From G963667855 sp963667855 (GTDB lineage Bacteria; Planctomycetota; Phycisphaerae; UBA1845), in assembly GCA_963667855.2 (NCBI GenBank), contig CAXXKI010000019.1, forward strand, positions 62,001 through 126,000: a stretch of 64,000 nt of DNA, in the 5' to 3' direction. The notes beneath the pieces were generated by a model. The model was not told the DNA's origin. It worked only from the letters and a program-made list of their open reading frames with translations, and ran no database searches. The translations under genes were made by a program, and so were the position numbers. This document shows, piece after piece, positions 42,303 to 51,849 of this stretch (positions are counted from its first letter, which is position 1; each line of letters begins with the position of its first letter).

Positions 42303-43121
42303 ATGTTGACACAATACGAGATAGCGGTGATAGGCTGCGGCAATGCGGCCGAAGGAATCGTTCACGGATTGCTGCGACAAATGATCCTGCTGGATGATCG
42401 AATAATCGCGGCCGACCCTCATGACGACCGAAGAAAACTATTCTCCAAGCGGTTCAACATCAGCGTAACCAACGATAATCGAGCGGCAGTAAGCGGCAGT
42501 TACATAATCCTGATCGCGGTCAAACCGCAGCAATTCAAGGAAACATGCCAGGAATTCGCCGACCTGATAACGGAAGGACACGTAGTCATTTCCATAATGG
42601 CGGGCGTATCCACCAAAACCATCGAAGCACAGTTTCCCAATATCAAAGCGAGAGTTGTTCGAGCGATGCCTAACCTGGCAATGCATGTTGGAGCGGGGAT
42701 GGCCGGTCTGGTAGCTGGTCAGCACGCAACCGAAGCAGACCTGTTGCGTGCCCAACGAATATTCGAATCCGGAGGACGAGCGCTGGTCTTTCGCGAAGAA
42801 TCGATGCTTGACGCGGTAACGGCCGTTTCAGGTACAGGACCTGCCTATTTCTACTACTTCTGCGAAGCTATCATCCGCGCCGGAGAAAAAGCCGGCTTAA
42901 CTCATCAGGAAGCGACGCTGTTGGCCACTCAAACCTGCCTGGGAGCGGCTAAAATGATGATCGAAACGCCCGATTCCCCCGAAGACCTGCGAAAAAAGGT
43001 AATGTCTCCCGGCGGTACAACGGAAGCCGCGATAAACTCCATGCTCAACGGAGACGTGCAAAAACGGGTGGAAGAAGCTGTTCTGGCAGCCTGGAAACGA
43101 TCGCAGGAGTTGGGACATTAG
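42303..43121 (+). CDS. proC: Pyrroline-5-carboxylate reductase
   Basis: ProC reduces pyrroline-5-carboxylate to proline with NAD(P)H. The dinucleotide-binding start is IAVIGCGNAAEGIVHGLL, followed by ILIAVKPQQFKE, MPNLAMHVGAGM, AVSGTGPAYFYYFCEAI and the C-terminal PGGTTEAAI signature with the conserved Gly-Gly-Thr-Thr. Length (272 aa) is normal. GGGGGATGAA precedes the ATG. A proline-degrading P5C dehydrogenase gene is the next plus-strand gene, 306 bp downstream, so the two enzymes acting on the same intermediate lie together but are probably separately controlled. Confidence 0.93.
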   Translation: MLTQYEIAVIGCGNAAEGIVHGLLRQMILLDDRIIAADPHDDRRKLFSKRFNISVTNDNRAAVSGSYIILIAVKPQQFKETCQEFADLITEGHVVISIMAGVSTKTIEAQFPNIKARVVRAMPNLAMHVGAGMAGLVAGQHATEADLLRAQRIFESGGRALVFREESMLDAVTAVSGTGPAYFYYFCEAIIRAGEKAGLTHQEATLLATQTCLGAAKMMIETPDSPEDLRKKVMSPGGTTEAAINSMLNGDVQKRVEEAVLAAWKRSQELGH

Positions 43122-43427
43122 TTAAACTCCTGATCAAAGACCGATTATCCAACCTGGTCATTGATTAAATAAGGAAATGAGCGGCTTGATCCCTGCCGTT
43201 TTCCACGGGCGCAATAGAATGGGATGGGAGAGTTTGTAAATTTCTCGGGGTCAGGCATAACAATACCTGCTGGGAATTTGTTTATTCCACGATTACCCCA
43301 GAAGCCAAAATCACGAAGCGGTTATCTGCCGAGCGGCATCAGGTTAATCCGGTCGGTAGTAGTTATTTAACTTAAGAATAGCTGAAGTTTCAGCGGAGCC
43401 GAGAGGTTCTAAGCAAGGAGAAAGCGG
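43122..43427. other. Intergenic region between proC and the P5C dehydrogenase gene
   Basis: 306 bp with no gene recognised. AAGGAGA directly before 43428 is the ribosome-binding site of the dehydrogenase gene. No terminator was found behind proC. Confidence 0.4.
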
Positions 43428-44978
43428 ATGTTACCCCCCTACCGTCCGGAACCGTATGTCAATTTTGCAGAAGAAGGTCCGCGATCGCTGATGCTCGATG
43501 CTATCGGCGCCGTATCGAAACAACTGGGAAAGACGTATCCACTGCGAATCGGCGGAAAAGAAATCGTAACCGACAAGAAGATCACCTCCACCTGCCCGGC
43601 CGCCAAGGACCAGATCGTAGGCCTGGTAAGTAAAGCCAGCAAGGAGCAGGCGGAAGAGGCAATCAACGTAGCGGCCGAAACCTTCAAAACCTGGAGCAGG
43701 TTCGATCCCGAAGCTCGCGCTCGAATCCTCATTAAAGCCGCAGCTATCATCCGTCGTCGGATTTACGAGATGTCGGCCTGGATGTGCTTCGAGGAAAGCA
43801 AGAGCTGGATCGAGGCTTACGCCGACACCTGCGAAGCGATAGACTTCCTCGAATTCTACGGGCGGGAGATGATGCGGTTGGCCGGCGGTCATCCGACAAC
43901 CCCCTTTGAAGGCGAAGAGAACGAAGTACGGTACATGCCGCTGGGTGTTTGCGTAGTTATTCCACCATGGAACTTCCCCCTGGCAATCTGCCTGGGAATG
44001 ACGACGGCAGCAATCGTTACCGGCAACACGGTAGTACTCAAGCCGGCCAGCGGTTCCCCGGTTATTGCGGCCAAGTTTGTTGAGGTCATGAAGGAAGCTG
44101 GTTTGCCTGACGGAGTATTGAACTTCCTGCCGGGCAGCGGCGCGGAAATCGGCGACTTGATTGTCGAGCATCCCAAAACGCGATTGATCTCGTTCACCGG
44201 CTCCAAAGCTGTGGGCCTGGGCATTTTCGAGAAGGCCGCCAAAATCGCTCCCGGCCAGATCTGGATGAAGCGAACCATCCTGGAGATGGGCGGCAAAGAT
44301 TGTATCGTGGTTGACGAAACCGCCGATCTGGAAAAAGCCTCTCAGGGTATTGTCGCTGCCGCTTTCGGCTTCCAGGGTCAAAAATGCTCTGCCTGCTCAC
44401 GCCTGATCGTTCACGAAAAAGTTCACGACGAATTGGTCAAACTGGTAGTTGAAAAGGCGAAAAAGCTGACCGTAGGCCATACCGCCAGCCCGGAAAACGT
44501 GTCCATGGGCGCGGTTATCGATGAGAACGCCTACAACACCATAAGCGAATACATCAAGATTGGTAAAGGCGAAGGTAAACTCCTATTGGGTGATACCCCG
44601 GTTCCCGAAGGCGGCTACTTCATTCCGCCTACGATTATCGACGAGATCGATCGCAACGCCCGAATCGCCCAGGAAGAGATCTTCGGCCCGGTATTGGCAA
44701 TTATCAAGGGCAAGGACTTCGATGACCTGCTGGATATCGCTAACGGCACCGAATACGGGCTTACCGGAGCTATCTATTCCAAGGATCGCTCGAGACTGGA
44801 GCGTGCCCGTCACGAGTTCCATGTCGGCAACCTGTACCTCAACCGGAAATGTACCGGTGCATTGGTAGACGTTCAGCCGTTTGGCGGCTTTAACATGTCG
44901 GGTACCGACTCCAAAGCCGGCGGTCGCGATTACCTGCAACTATTCATGCAAGGTAAATCAATCTGCGAACAGTTCTAG
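43428..44978 (+). CDS. pruA: 1-pyrroline-5-carboxylate dehydrogenase
   Basis: The enzyme is an aldehyde dehydrogenase of the P5C type, oxidising glutamate semialdehyde to glutamate with NAD. Motifs: VVIPPWNFPLAICLGMTTAA, LISFTGSKAVG, LEMGGKDCIVV, and catalytic Cys320 in GFQGQKCSACSRLI, followed by EEIFGPVLAI. At 516 aa it matches the stand-alone (Bacillus RocA-like) form rather than the bifunctional PutA. AAGGAGA lies 7 bp before the ATG. A terminator follows at 45007-45045. The symbol rocA would fit equally. Confidence 0.92.
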   Translation: MLPPYRPEPYVNFAEEGPRSLMLDAIGAVSKQLGKTYPLRIGGKEIVTDKKITSTCPAAKDQIVGLVSKASKEQAEEAINVAAETFKTWSRFDPEARARILIKAAAIIRRRIYEMSAWMCFEESKSWIEAYADTCEAIDFLEFYGREMMRLAGGHPTTPFEGEENEVRYMPLGVCVVIPPWNFPLAICLGMTTAAIVTGNTVVLKPASGSPVIAAKFVEVMKEAGLPDGVLNFLPGSGAEIGDLIVEHPKTRLISFTGSKAVGLGIFEKAAKIAPGQIWMKRTILEMGGKDCIVVDETADLEKASQGIVAAAFGFQGQKCSACSRLIVHEKVHDELVKLVVEKAKKLTVGHTASPENVSMGAVIDENAYNTISEYIKIGKGEGKLLLGDTPVPEGGYFIPPTIIDEIDRNARIAQEEIFGPVLAIIKGKDFDDLLDIANGTEYGLTGAIYSKDRSRLERARHEFHVGNLYLNRKCTGALVDVQPFGGFNMSGTDSKAGGRDYLQLFMQGKSICEQF

Positions 44979-45368
44979 GTCAGAAACTGATTAGCCAGAC
45001 GATTTCAAACGGAGCGAGTAGTGAATAGCTATTCGCTCCGTTTTTGTTTGGTCACAGCCGGACACACCTTCCTTGCCGGAAGTCTCGCTACTTCGACAAT
45101 CGTTACTCAAGCCCTTACTCTCCACAGGCCTCCAGTTGGAGTCTCGGATACATGGCGACATAACTAACTTATTATCAAGGTGTTATGCAGAGTTCGTAAT
45201 TGCCGATGAATAAACGGGAAGACCTATAACCATGGCTATCCCGCTAACTCAAGCGGCAGGCCGTGACAGTATTCCATACCAGCGATACACTAGAAGTTTT
45301 TACAGCCGGATCAGATTTGAAGCAGGCAAAGCAGGCTGACAGGCCCGTACACGAGGATCAGTAACCAA
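44979..45368. other. Intergenic region before leuS
   Basis: Holds the terminator at 45007-45045 and about 320 bp with no recognised gene. I looked for a T-box leader before leuS and found none. Confidence 0.5.
45007..45045 (+). terminator. Intrinsic terminator behind the P5C dehydrogenase gene
   Basis: AAACGGAGCGA (45007-45017) pairs with TCGCTCCGTTT, followed by a T-run to 45045; the loop contains a second small palindrome GAATAGCTATTC. Confidence 0.85.
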
Positions 45369-48300
45369 ATGGCTCAGCAACCAACCGAACGATTCGGGCA
45401 GTACGATTTCACCGCTATTCAGGAAAAGTGGCAGAAGTACTGGGAAGAGAACAAAACCTTCAAGGCGGGGAATCCCGGCGATGCCGGATTCGATGCTTCC
45501 AAACCCAAGCGATACATCCTTGACATGTTCCCCTACCCCAGCGGGGCCGGTCTTCACGTTGGGCACCCACTTGGCTACTGCGCTACTGATATTTACAGCC
45601 GCTACAGCCGGATGAAAGGATACAACGTACTGCACCCGATGGGCTACGACGCTTTCGGTTTACCGGCCGAGCAGTACGCGGTGGAAACGGGCGTTCACCC
45701 CGCGATTACTACTGAGAAAAATATCTCCAACATGCGTCGGCAGTTGAAGATGTTCGGTTTCAGCTATGACTGGGATCGGGAGATGGCCACCTGCACTCCC
45801 GATTACTACAAGCACACGCAGTGGATCTTCCTGCAACTGTTCGACGCCTGGTACGACGAGGAGCTCGAATGGATTGATCCCAATGGGCGTAAGACTGTAG
45901 GCAAAGCCCGGCACATACGCGAGTTGATTTCAGAGTTGGAGGCCGGCCGGTTCAGCGTTGATGACGCGCTGGAAATCGTTCGCGACCCAGCCAAAGCCGG
46001 GAAGATGTGGAACGATCTTTCGGCCGAGGAAAAAAAGCAGGTTATCGATCAGCGTCGATTGGCTTTTATCGATGAGGTTCCGGTCAACTGGTGTCCGGCG
46101 CTGGGTACAGTGCTGGCCAATGAAGAGGTTACCAACGAAGGGCGCAGCGATCGCGGCGACCATCCGGTCTTCCGCCGTCCACTGCACCAGTGGATGTTGC
46201 GGATTACCAGCTATGCAGAGCGCCTGCTGGCAGACCTGGAGCTGGTGGATTGGCCCGAACCGATCAAGCTCATGCAGCGAAACTGGATCGGCCGAAGTAC
46301 CGGCGCGGAAGTTGATTTCCCAATCGCCAGGGGTGGAACGAACGCTCCGGTAGTTGGTGATTACGGAAAATGGCAAGCGGAACGAACAGCGGGAGGCTAT
46401 CCCGGCAAGCCGGAAGAATTCGTAATACGTATTTACACTACCCGCCCGGACACCCTGTTCGGAGCCACCTACATGGTACTGGCTCCCGAGCATCCGCTGG
46501 TTGGGAAAATCACTACGAACGATCAGCAGGAAGCGGTTAATGAATACGTCAAGGTTGCCCAGCACAAGAGCGATCTGGACCGAACCGCGGATACAAAGGA
46601 AAAAACCGGTGTATTTACCGGTGCTTACGCGATCAATCCGGTCAATGGTGAAGAGATTCCCATCTGGGTGGCCGACTACGTCATGATGGGATATGGAACC
46701 GGAGCGATCATGGCCGTTCCCGGACACGATACGCGAGATTTTGAATTTGCCAAGGTATTCCAGTTGCCGATCAAGGCGGTAGTTCAGCCCGATGATGACT
46801 GGCTGAGCGAAGAACTGCTCCACCAGCGTTTCGACCGCGATTACGCGGATAAAACCGGCCGCTGCCAGATAATTGACACTATGATCGAAGGCATGGTAAG
46901 TACGGCCAACACCTTGAACAATACGGCGTTGAACGCCCTGACCATGCTGGACGGCGATCCGGCGTGGACCGACCAGGTAGCCATTCCGTTCTTCGCTAAT
47001 CACTGCGACCTGCTGATTGACTCCTTCACCGGAGAAGGCACGGCGATCAACTCCGGCGATTACAATGGAACCCCGACGGCCCGGTTCAAGGAGCAGATAA
47101 CCGCATTCCTCACTGAAAACGGGCTGGGTAAAGGAGCAGTAAACTACAAGCTGCGAGATTGGGTTTTCACCCGTCAGCGATACTGGGGCGAACCGTTCCC
47201 CATTCTGCACGGACCGGACGGTGAAATGCGTCCGTTAACGGATAATGAGCTGCCTTTGGCTTTGCCCGAAGTGGAGGACTACAAGCCGACAGTCTCTCAC
47301 GACGAAAACGTCCTGCCCGAGCCACCATTGAGCCGGGCAACAGAGTGGAAGACAGTGGAGGTCGACGGGGTTACGTATAAACGCGATTTGAACACCATGC
47401 CCCAGTGGGCGGGATCATGCTGGTATTACCTGCGTTTTATTGATCCGAAAAATCCCAACCGCTTCAGCGATGAAGCTGCGGAAAAATACTGGATGCCGGT
47501 CGATACCTATGTCGGCGGAGCGGAGCACGCGGTATTGCACCTGCTGTATGCCCGGTTCTGGCACAAGGTACTGTTTGACTTCGGACATATTTCGACGGCC
47601 GAACCGTTCAAGAATCTGATCAACCAGGGAATGATCCAGAGCTTCGCCTACAAGGATAAACGCGGAGTAACCATCGGCATGGACCTGGTGGACGAAAACG
47701 GCAACAAGTACAAGCACAAGGAAACCGGCGAGGAGCTCACCCAGGTAATTGCCAAGATGAGCAAGTCGTTGAAGAACGTGGTTAACCCGGATGAGATCAT
47801 TGCCGAGTACGGTGCTGACGCATTCCGTGCCTACGAAATGTTCATGGGCCCGCTGGAGGCATCGAAGCCGTGGAACAGTCGCGACGTCCCCGGCGTGTTC
47901 AAGCTGCTTAAGCGTATCTGGCGACTGGTGGTCGACGAGGATACGGGCGAGTTGTCGAACCAGCTCTGCGACGAAAAGGCTGACGATGCCTCTTTGCGGA
48001 TTCTGCACAAGACGATCAAGAAAATTGGCGAGGACATTGAGCAGTTCAAGTTCAATACCGCGGTAAGCCAGATCTTCGAGTTCGTAAATACACTTACTCC
48101 AATGGAGAAAAAGTACCGGGAAGTGCTGGAACCGTTCGTGCAGGTAATCGCTCCGATCATGCCGCATATTGCTGAGGAGCTGTGGCAGCGACTGGGTCAT
48201 GCGGAGACACTGACGTACGAACCGTGGCCCGCGTATGACGAGAAGTTGGCCGCCGATGACATGGTGGAGATAGCGGTTCAGGTATTGGGCAAAGTTAAAT

Positions 48301-48449
48301 CCCGTATCACCGTACCGGCCGACGCGGACGATAAGGCGTTGGAGGAAGCGGCCCTTAACGACGAAAAGATCCAGCAGGAAATCAAGGGCAAAACGGTACG
48401 TAAAGTAATCGTAGTCAAAGGCCGACTGGTAAACATAGTAGCGAATTAA
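45369..48449 (+). CDS. leuS: Leucyl-tRNA synthetase
   Basis: The class I signature region is MFPYPSGAGLHVGHPLGY near residue 50 and KMSKS at about residue 796. The editing (CP1) domain is visible with YTTRPDTLFGATYMVLAPEH and GAIMAVPGHDTRD. At 1026 aa the protein is longer than the common bacterial form of about 860 residues, with extra sequence near residues 155-240 and in the part before the catalytic core resumes at RDWVFTRQRYWGEPFPI. The ATG at 45369 follows GAGG. It is a single gene, with a GC-rich hairpin at 48455-48473 after the stop. Confidence 0.96.
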   Translation: MAQQPTERFGQYDFTAIQEKWQKYWEENKTFKAGNPGDAGFDASKPKRYILDMFPYPSGAGLHVGHPLGYCATDIYSRYSRMKGYNVLHPMGYDAFGLPAEQYAVETGVHPAITTEKNISNMRRQLKMFGFSYDWDREMATCTPDYYKHTQWIFLQLFDAWYDEELEWIDPNGRKTVGKARHIRELISELEAGRFSVDDALEIVRDPAKAGKMWNDLSAEEKKQVIDQRRLAFIDEVPVNWCPALGTVLANEEVTNEGRSDRGDHPVFRRPLHQWMLRITSYAERLLADLELVDWPEPIKLMQRNWIGRSTGAEVDFPIARGGTNAPVVGDYGKWQAERTAGGYPGKPEEFVIRIYTTRPDTLFGATYMVLAPEHPLVGKITTNDQQEAVNEYVKVAQHKSDLDRTADTKEKTGVFTGAYAINPVNGEEIPIWVADYVMMGYGTGAIMAVPGHDTRDFEFAKVFQLPIKAVVQPDDDWLSEELLHQRFDRDYADKTGRCQIIDTMIEGMVSTANTLNNTALNALTMLDGDPAWTDQVAIPFFANHCDLLIDSFTGEGTAINSGDYNGTPTARFKEQITAFLTENGLGKGAVNYKLRDWVFTRQRYWGEPFPILHGPDGEMRPLTDNELPLALPEVEDYKPTVSHDENVLPEPPLSRATEWKTVEVDGVTYKRDLNTMPQWAGSCWYYLRFIDPKNPNRFSDEAAEKYWMPVDTYVGGAEHAVLHLLYARFWHKVLFDFGHISTAEPFKNLINQGMIQSFAYKDKRGVTIGMDLVDENGNKYKHKETGEELTQVIAKMSKSLKNVVNPDEIIAEYGADAFRAYEMFMGPLEASKPWNSRDVPGVFKLLKRIWRLVVDEDTGELSNQLCDEKADDASLRILHKTIKKIGEDIEQFKFNTAVSQIFEFVNTLTPMEKKYREVLEPFVQVIAPIMPHIAEELWQRLGHAETLTYEPWPAYDEKLAADDMVEIAVQVLGKVKSRITVPADADDKALEEAALNDEKIQQEIKGKTVRKVIVVKGRLVNIVAN

Positions 48450-48454
48450 AGGGG

Positions 48455-48473
48455 GGCGGGCATCCTGCCCGCC
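48455..48473 (+). terminator. GC-rich hairpin behind leuS
   Basis: GGCGGGCA (48455-48462) pairs perfectly with 48466-48473 across a 3-nt loop. The T-run behind it is weak, so termination efficiency is uncertain. Confidence 0.5.
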
Positions 48474-48540
48474 TTGCCTTTATCTTCAGAAAAAGATGAT
48501 TCTCTAACGTAATGGTTAACCGTCACAATAGGGTTCCTCG

Positions 48541-49122
48541 ATGGCCACAGAACTGGAAGCCAAGTTCAAAGTAAACACACACGAACCGGTCCGGGAATCA
48601 TTGAAAAAAGCCGGCGCAACTCATCTGCACACGGTAATCGAGGAAAACCACATCCTGGATCGAAACGACGGAGCCTTGCACAAAGCCGGTTCAGCGTTAA
48701 GGGTTCGCGGCATCGAAGTGTTAGCGGGTAACCCTAAACATCCCACGCTGACATTCAAAGGTCCAAAGCAGAAATCGAAGTTCAAATCAAGGCAGGAAAA
48801 CGAAGTTGTAATTTCCAGCAGCGAAGAAACCCTGGCGATCCTTAAAGGCGCCGGTTTCAACGTAACCCTGTATTTTGAAAAACGCAGGGAGACCTGGAAG
48901 CTGGATAACTGCCTGGTCGAACTGGATGAAGTTCCGGTCCTGGGTACATACGTGGAAATCGAAGGTTCGGACGAAGAAGCAATCGCCGCGGCACAAAAAA
49001 CAATCGGCCTGGAAGGTTCAGAGCATGTATCCAAAGGCTACGTAAATATGCTGGCCAAACATTGCCAGAAGGAAAGCCGGGCAGAATTTCGAATCGCATT
49101 TGACGTTCGCCCCATCTCTTAA
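48541..49122 (+). CDS. CYTH-domain protein (class IV adenylate cyclase-like), 193 aa
   Basis: The family's ExExK motif is present at the start as ELEAKFKV, and the basic and acidic residues of the triphosphate tunnel follow (LRVRGIE, LTFKGPKQKSKFKSR, EKRRETW, LVELDEVPVLGTYVEIEG). CYTH proteins act on inorganic or organic triphosphates: adenylate cyclase CyaB, thiamine triphosphatase or tripolyphosphatase. Sequence alone does not separate these. Length is normal for the class. The ribosome-binding site is weak. It lies 91 bp downstream of leuS beyond a hairpin. Confidence 0.82.
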   Translation: MATELEAKFKVNTHEPVRESLKKAGATHLHTVIEENHILDRNDGALHKAGSALRVRGIEVLAGNPKHPTLTFKGPKQKSKFKSRQENEVVISSSEETLAILKGAGFNVTLYFEKRRETWKLDNCLVELDEVPVLGTYVEIEGSDEEAIAAAQKTIGLEGSEHVSKGYVNMLAKHCQKESRAEFRIAFDVRPIS

Positions 49123-49598
49123 CGAACCCATCCAGAATTTTTTTTCACAACCCCTGGCGGCAAAGCCGCCGCGATTTTCTCCCAATCATGCGATTACTCC
49201 TGCTCTCTTCAATCCCCCCAAATTAACAAATCATCACTTACAAATAGGTACGGAACAAATGCGACTACAAGGCGAATGTCGTTAACCTACTGTCAAAATT
49301 GAAGTTGACATTTCACGTTCAACGCCCACACAATCGCTACAACAATCACCAACATCCCTGTACGCCTACTTCACCTATATTGCCACAGCTTTAAAACAAC
49401 ACGATTACCATAAGTCTTGCAGCATCAACCACTTGACAGAAAACCGAGTTCGGGCGAAGATTTCACAAGGTCGATGGTGGGCAGTTGAAGCCTGGAAAAC
49501 GCATAAGGCTTTTTACCTAGCCCATATGGGGCAGTAGGGTGTTTTACCAGTCCCTACACAGTTGAAAATACACTTTACGTCGCATGGAGGCGGCTTAA
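49123..49598. other. Non-coding stretch upstream of a small secreted protein
   Basis: 476 bp without a supported gene. TTGACA hexamers occur near 49313 and 49434 but neither has a good -10 box at proper spacing. Confidence 0.4.
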
Positions 49599-49763
49599 AT
49601 GTTTCGGCGAACCAGCCTGACGATAGTACTCCTGGCAACCTGTGCCCTATGTCTGACACTTGTCACCGGGCAGAACAGTAAAGCCAGTTTTTCAGATAAT
49701 AAAACCCCGGTTGAACCCCCTATGGCTCTTGCCCAAACAACTACGGGCAGTCTCATACAATAG
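49599..49763 (+). CDS. Small secreted peptide, 54 aa
   Basis: An ATG at 49599 has GGAGG about 8 bp upstream and opens a 54-codon frame to TAG at 49761-49763. The N-terminus reads as a signal peptide: FRRTSLT then the hydrophobic IVLLATCALCLTLVTG. The mature part, about 30 residues, is rich in Thr, Ser, Pro and Gln. I know no relative. The good ribosome-binding site and the signal-peptide pattern together make it a likely real gene. It faces the Kef-type antiporter gene convergently, with 130 bp between them. Confidence 0.55.
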   Translation: MFRRTSLTIVLLATCALCLTLVTGQNSKASFSDNKTPVEPPMALAQTTTGSLIQ

Positions 49764-49895
49764 GCAACTGGCATAATCGAAAGTCAACACGTTTAACCCC
49801 AACTCGCTTGGGAACAGAGAGTGTGTAGGTATTTCCCTCCGCGAGGATTACCTCTTCCTGATAGGCTGGAACCATTAATCTATTCTAAGGGAAGG

Positions 49896-51731
49896 CTACG
49901 ATTTCGTTCCGGCATGCAGAACCTGAAGCAGATCCCGCTGCTCCACGAGCCCCACTACTCGACGGCTTTCGCTTGATTCGACCACAACAAAAGAGGGCAA
50001 ATCGCTGGCATTGAAACGCTCCAGCAGTTGATCGAGGGGCATGTCGGCCGGCACCATATCGTCGGGGCAGGCAAGGTCGACGGCGGTAACCAGTTCTTTC
50101 ATATAGGGATCATACATCATATCGCGAAGATCGCTGAAATGGATCATCCCCACGAAATCCCCCAACTCATCAACGACAGGGAAATTATTAAACCGGCTGC
50201 CTTCGACAAAATGCAATACCTCGTCAAGGTTTGCGCCGGCTGGGATAAACTTAATATTGGATCGCATGATATGGCGGGTCAGCAGATCCTCGCCGGCAGC
50301 ATCAGTCTTTCTCCTGGTAAAACCAAAAGTACGCAGAAACGCATCAACAGTCAGCCGGGTAATGGAATCCCCTTCCGCGGGAGTTGCCCTGCGCCGGCGA
50401 AGCAGCGTAACCGCCTTAACCTCGCCAGCACGCTTGGCTACCGACTTGAGTGCCACAGGACCGATCAGTTCAAAAACCACAACCGAACCAAGAACCACAG
50501 TCTGCATCTGCCTGGCCAGCGGGTGCGTAACAAACATTCCGTCCTGCTCTATCATCCACGTATCGCCGAGAAAATCTGCCAGCCCTATAGCGACACCGGC
50601 CTGGCACAACATGCCCACGCCGATCAATGAATGGTTCTCACCGGACCAGTCCGCCCAGCGTGTTCCCAGGCGTACGCCGACGTATTTACCCAATATGCGG
50701 AAACCAACATAGGCCGCACCAAGCCACCCCAGGTGGGTCAATTCCTCAAGATGCAGTTCGTAACCGGCAAATACAAAAAACGCGGCGAATATAGGCGCGG
50801 ACATTGTTTTGAGCCCGTCATACAACGGTCCCGAATCCAGCGTTATGTTGGCAAATACAGCACCAAGGAAAAGGCAGGTCAGCAGGAAATTAAAGGACAG
50901 GTGCATCGTGACCGCCAGGGCCTTGTCTCCCGCGCCAAGCCCTATCATTACCGCGAAAAACACCAGCAGAAACTCGGGAAGGGTAACCTTGGAATACAGG
51001 ACACTAAATAGAAAACCAAGAACCGCTCCCAAAGCAACACTTCCCAAACTGGTCAGCAGCAAATCGAGCCACAACATGCGATCGCCACCGCCTCCGGTCA
51101 CGATAACCCCACCGGCAGCCAGAACCAGAAACAGACTGTGAAACAGAACAATACTCAGGGTATTGTTGATCGCAGTCATTGTAAGAATGACATCACTGAC
51201 CGGCCCCTTGGCGTCGTACTCGCGAAGAACCAACAAGGTGGCCGCAGGAGCAGTTGCCAGAGCTATCACTCCCAACATCATTCCAACGGAAACCGCTTCG
51301 CCAAAAGCTTTCTCACTGAAAACCAGCACAAGTGAGCAGCCAACGCCAACGAGGCCGACAACGCATACGGCCTCGCATAGGCTGATTTTTAAAACCCGAG
51401 CACCTATAGCCTTAACGTGGCGAATCTCGAAGACGTTACCAATAACGAACATGATAAGCCCGAGCGCGACGGTTTTAATAACCTGCAACTGACCGGCCAA
51501 CGAGGTCAGCATGTTCTGGGCATCGACTTCGGGTCTTGAGCGGGATAAGGCGAACACTAAAATAAAGCGCAGTCCCACGCCGGCTATCAGGTAACCAACC
51601 ACTCGCGGCAGGTGGAAGATACGTGCGGCCGAACCCCCGACGATGGCGGCCAACAACATCAACCCCAGCAATAAGCCCGCGTCGAGCAGGTCGCCTTGTG
51701 GAACCGAAGTTGCGGCTGTCGATAAAGTCAT
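49896..51731 (-). CDS. Kef/CPA2-type cation:proton antiporter with CBS pair, 611 aa
   Basis: About 12 membrane segments in the first 420 residues have the CPA2 antiporter pattern (ARIFHLPRVVGYLIAGVGL, LIMFVIGNVFEIRHVKAIG, LATAPAATLLVLREYDAKGPVSD). The C-terminus carries two CBS domains (about residues 480-605: IMRSNIKFIPAGANLDEVLHFV, FNNFPVVDELGDFVGMIHFSDLRD, DLPSFVVVE) that often sense adenine nucleotides. There is no TrkA-N/RCK domain. It probably exchanges K+ or Na+ for protons. Single gene on the minus strand; the ATG at 51731 has only a weak ribosome-binding site. Confidence 0.82.
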   Translation of the reverse strand: MTLSTAATSVPQGDLLDAGLLLGLMLLAAIVGGSAARIFHLPRVVGYLIAGVGLRFILVFALSRSRPEVDAQNMLTSLAGQLQVIKTVALGLIMFVIGNVFEIRHVKAIGARVLKISLCEAVCVVGLVGVGCSLVLVFSEKAFGEAVSVGMMLGVIALATAPAATLLVLREYDAKGPVSDVILTMTAINNTLSIVLFHSLFLVLAAGGVIVTGGGGDRMLWLDLLLTSLGSVALGAVLGFLFSVLYSKVTLPEFLLVFFAVMIGLGAGDKALAVTMHLSFNFLLTCLFLGAVFANITLDSGPLYDGLKTMSAPIFAAFFVFAGYELHLEELTHLGWLGAAYVGFRILGKYVGVRLGTRWADWSGENHSLIGVGMLCQAGVAIGLADFLGDTWMIEQDGMFVTHPLARQMQTVVLGSVVVFELIGPVALKSVAKRAGEVKAVTLLRRRRATPAEGDSITRLTVDAFLRTFGFTRRKTDAAGEDLLTRHIMRSNIKFIPAGANLDEVLHFVEGSRFNNFPVVDELGDFVGMIHFSDLRDMMYDPYMKELVTAVDLACPDDMVPADMPLDQLLERFNASDLPSFVVVESSESRRVVGLVEQRDLLQVLHAGTKS

Positions 51732-51849
51732 AATCGTTTACCCGTTAATCACAACTAACCAGAACGTCCATATGCTAGCATGCGATTACACCTCCCCCAA
51801 CCCCGGCACAAGAAAACCGTATTTTTAACCTCGTAAGCGGGTGTCAGAT

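Noticed and set aside
45046..45368. Possible T-box leader before leuS
   Set aside because: No T-box core sequence or matching terminator/antiterminator structure could be found.
45930..47210. Long open frame antisense to leuS
   Set aside because: Fully inside leuS, no domain of its own.
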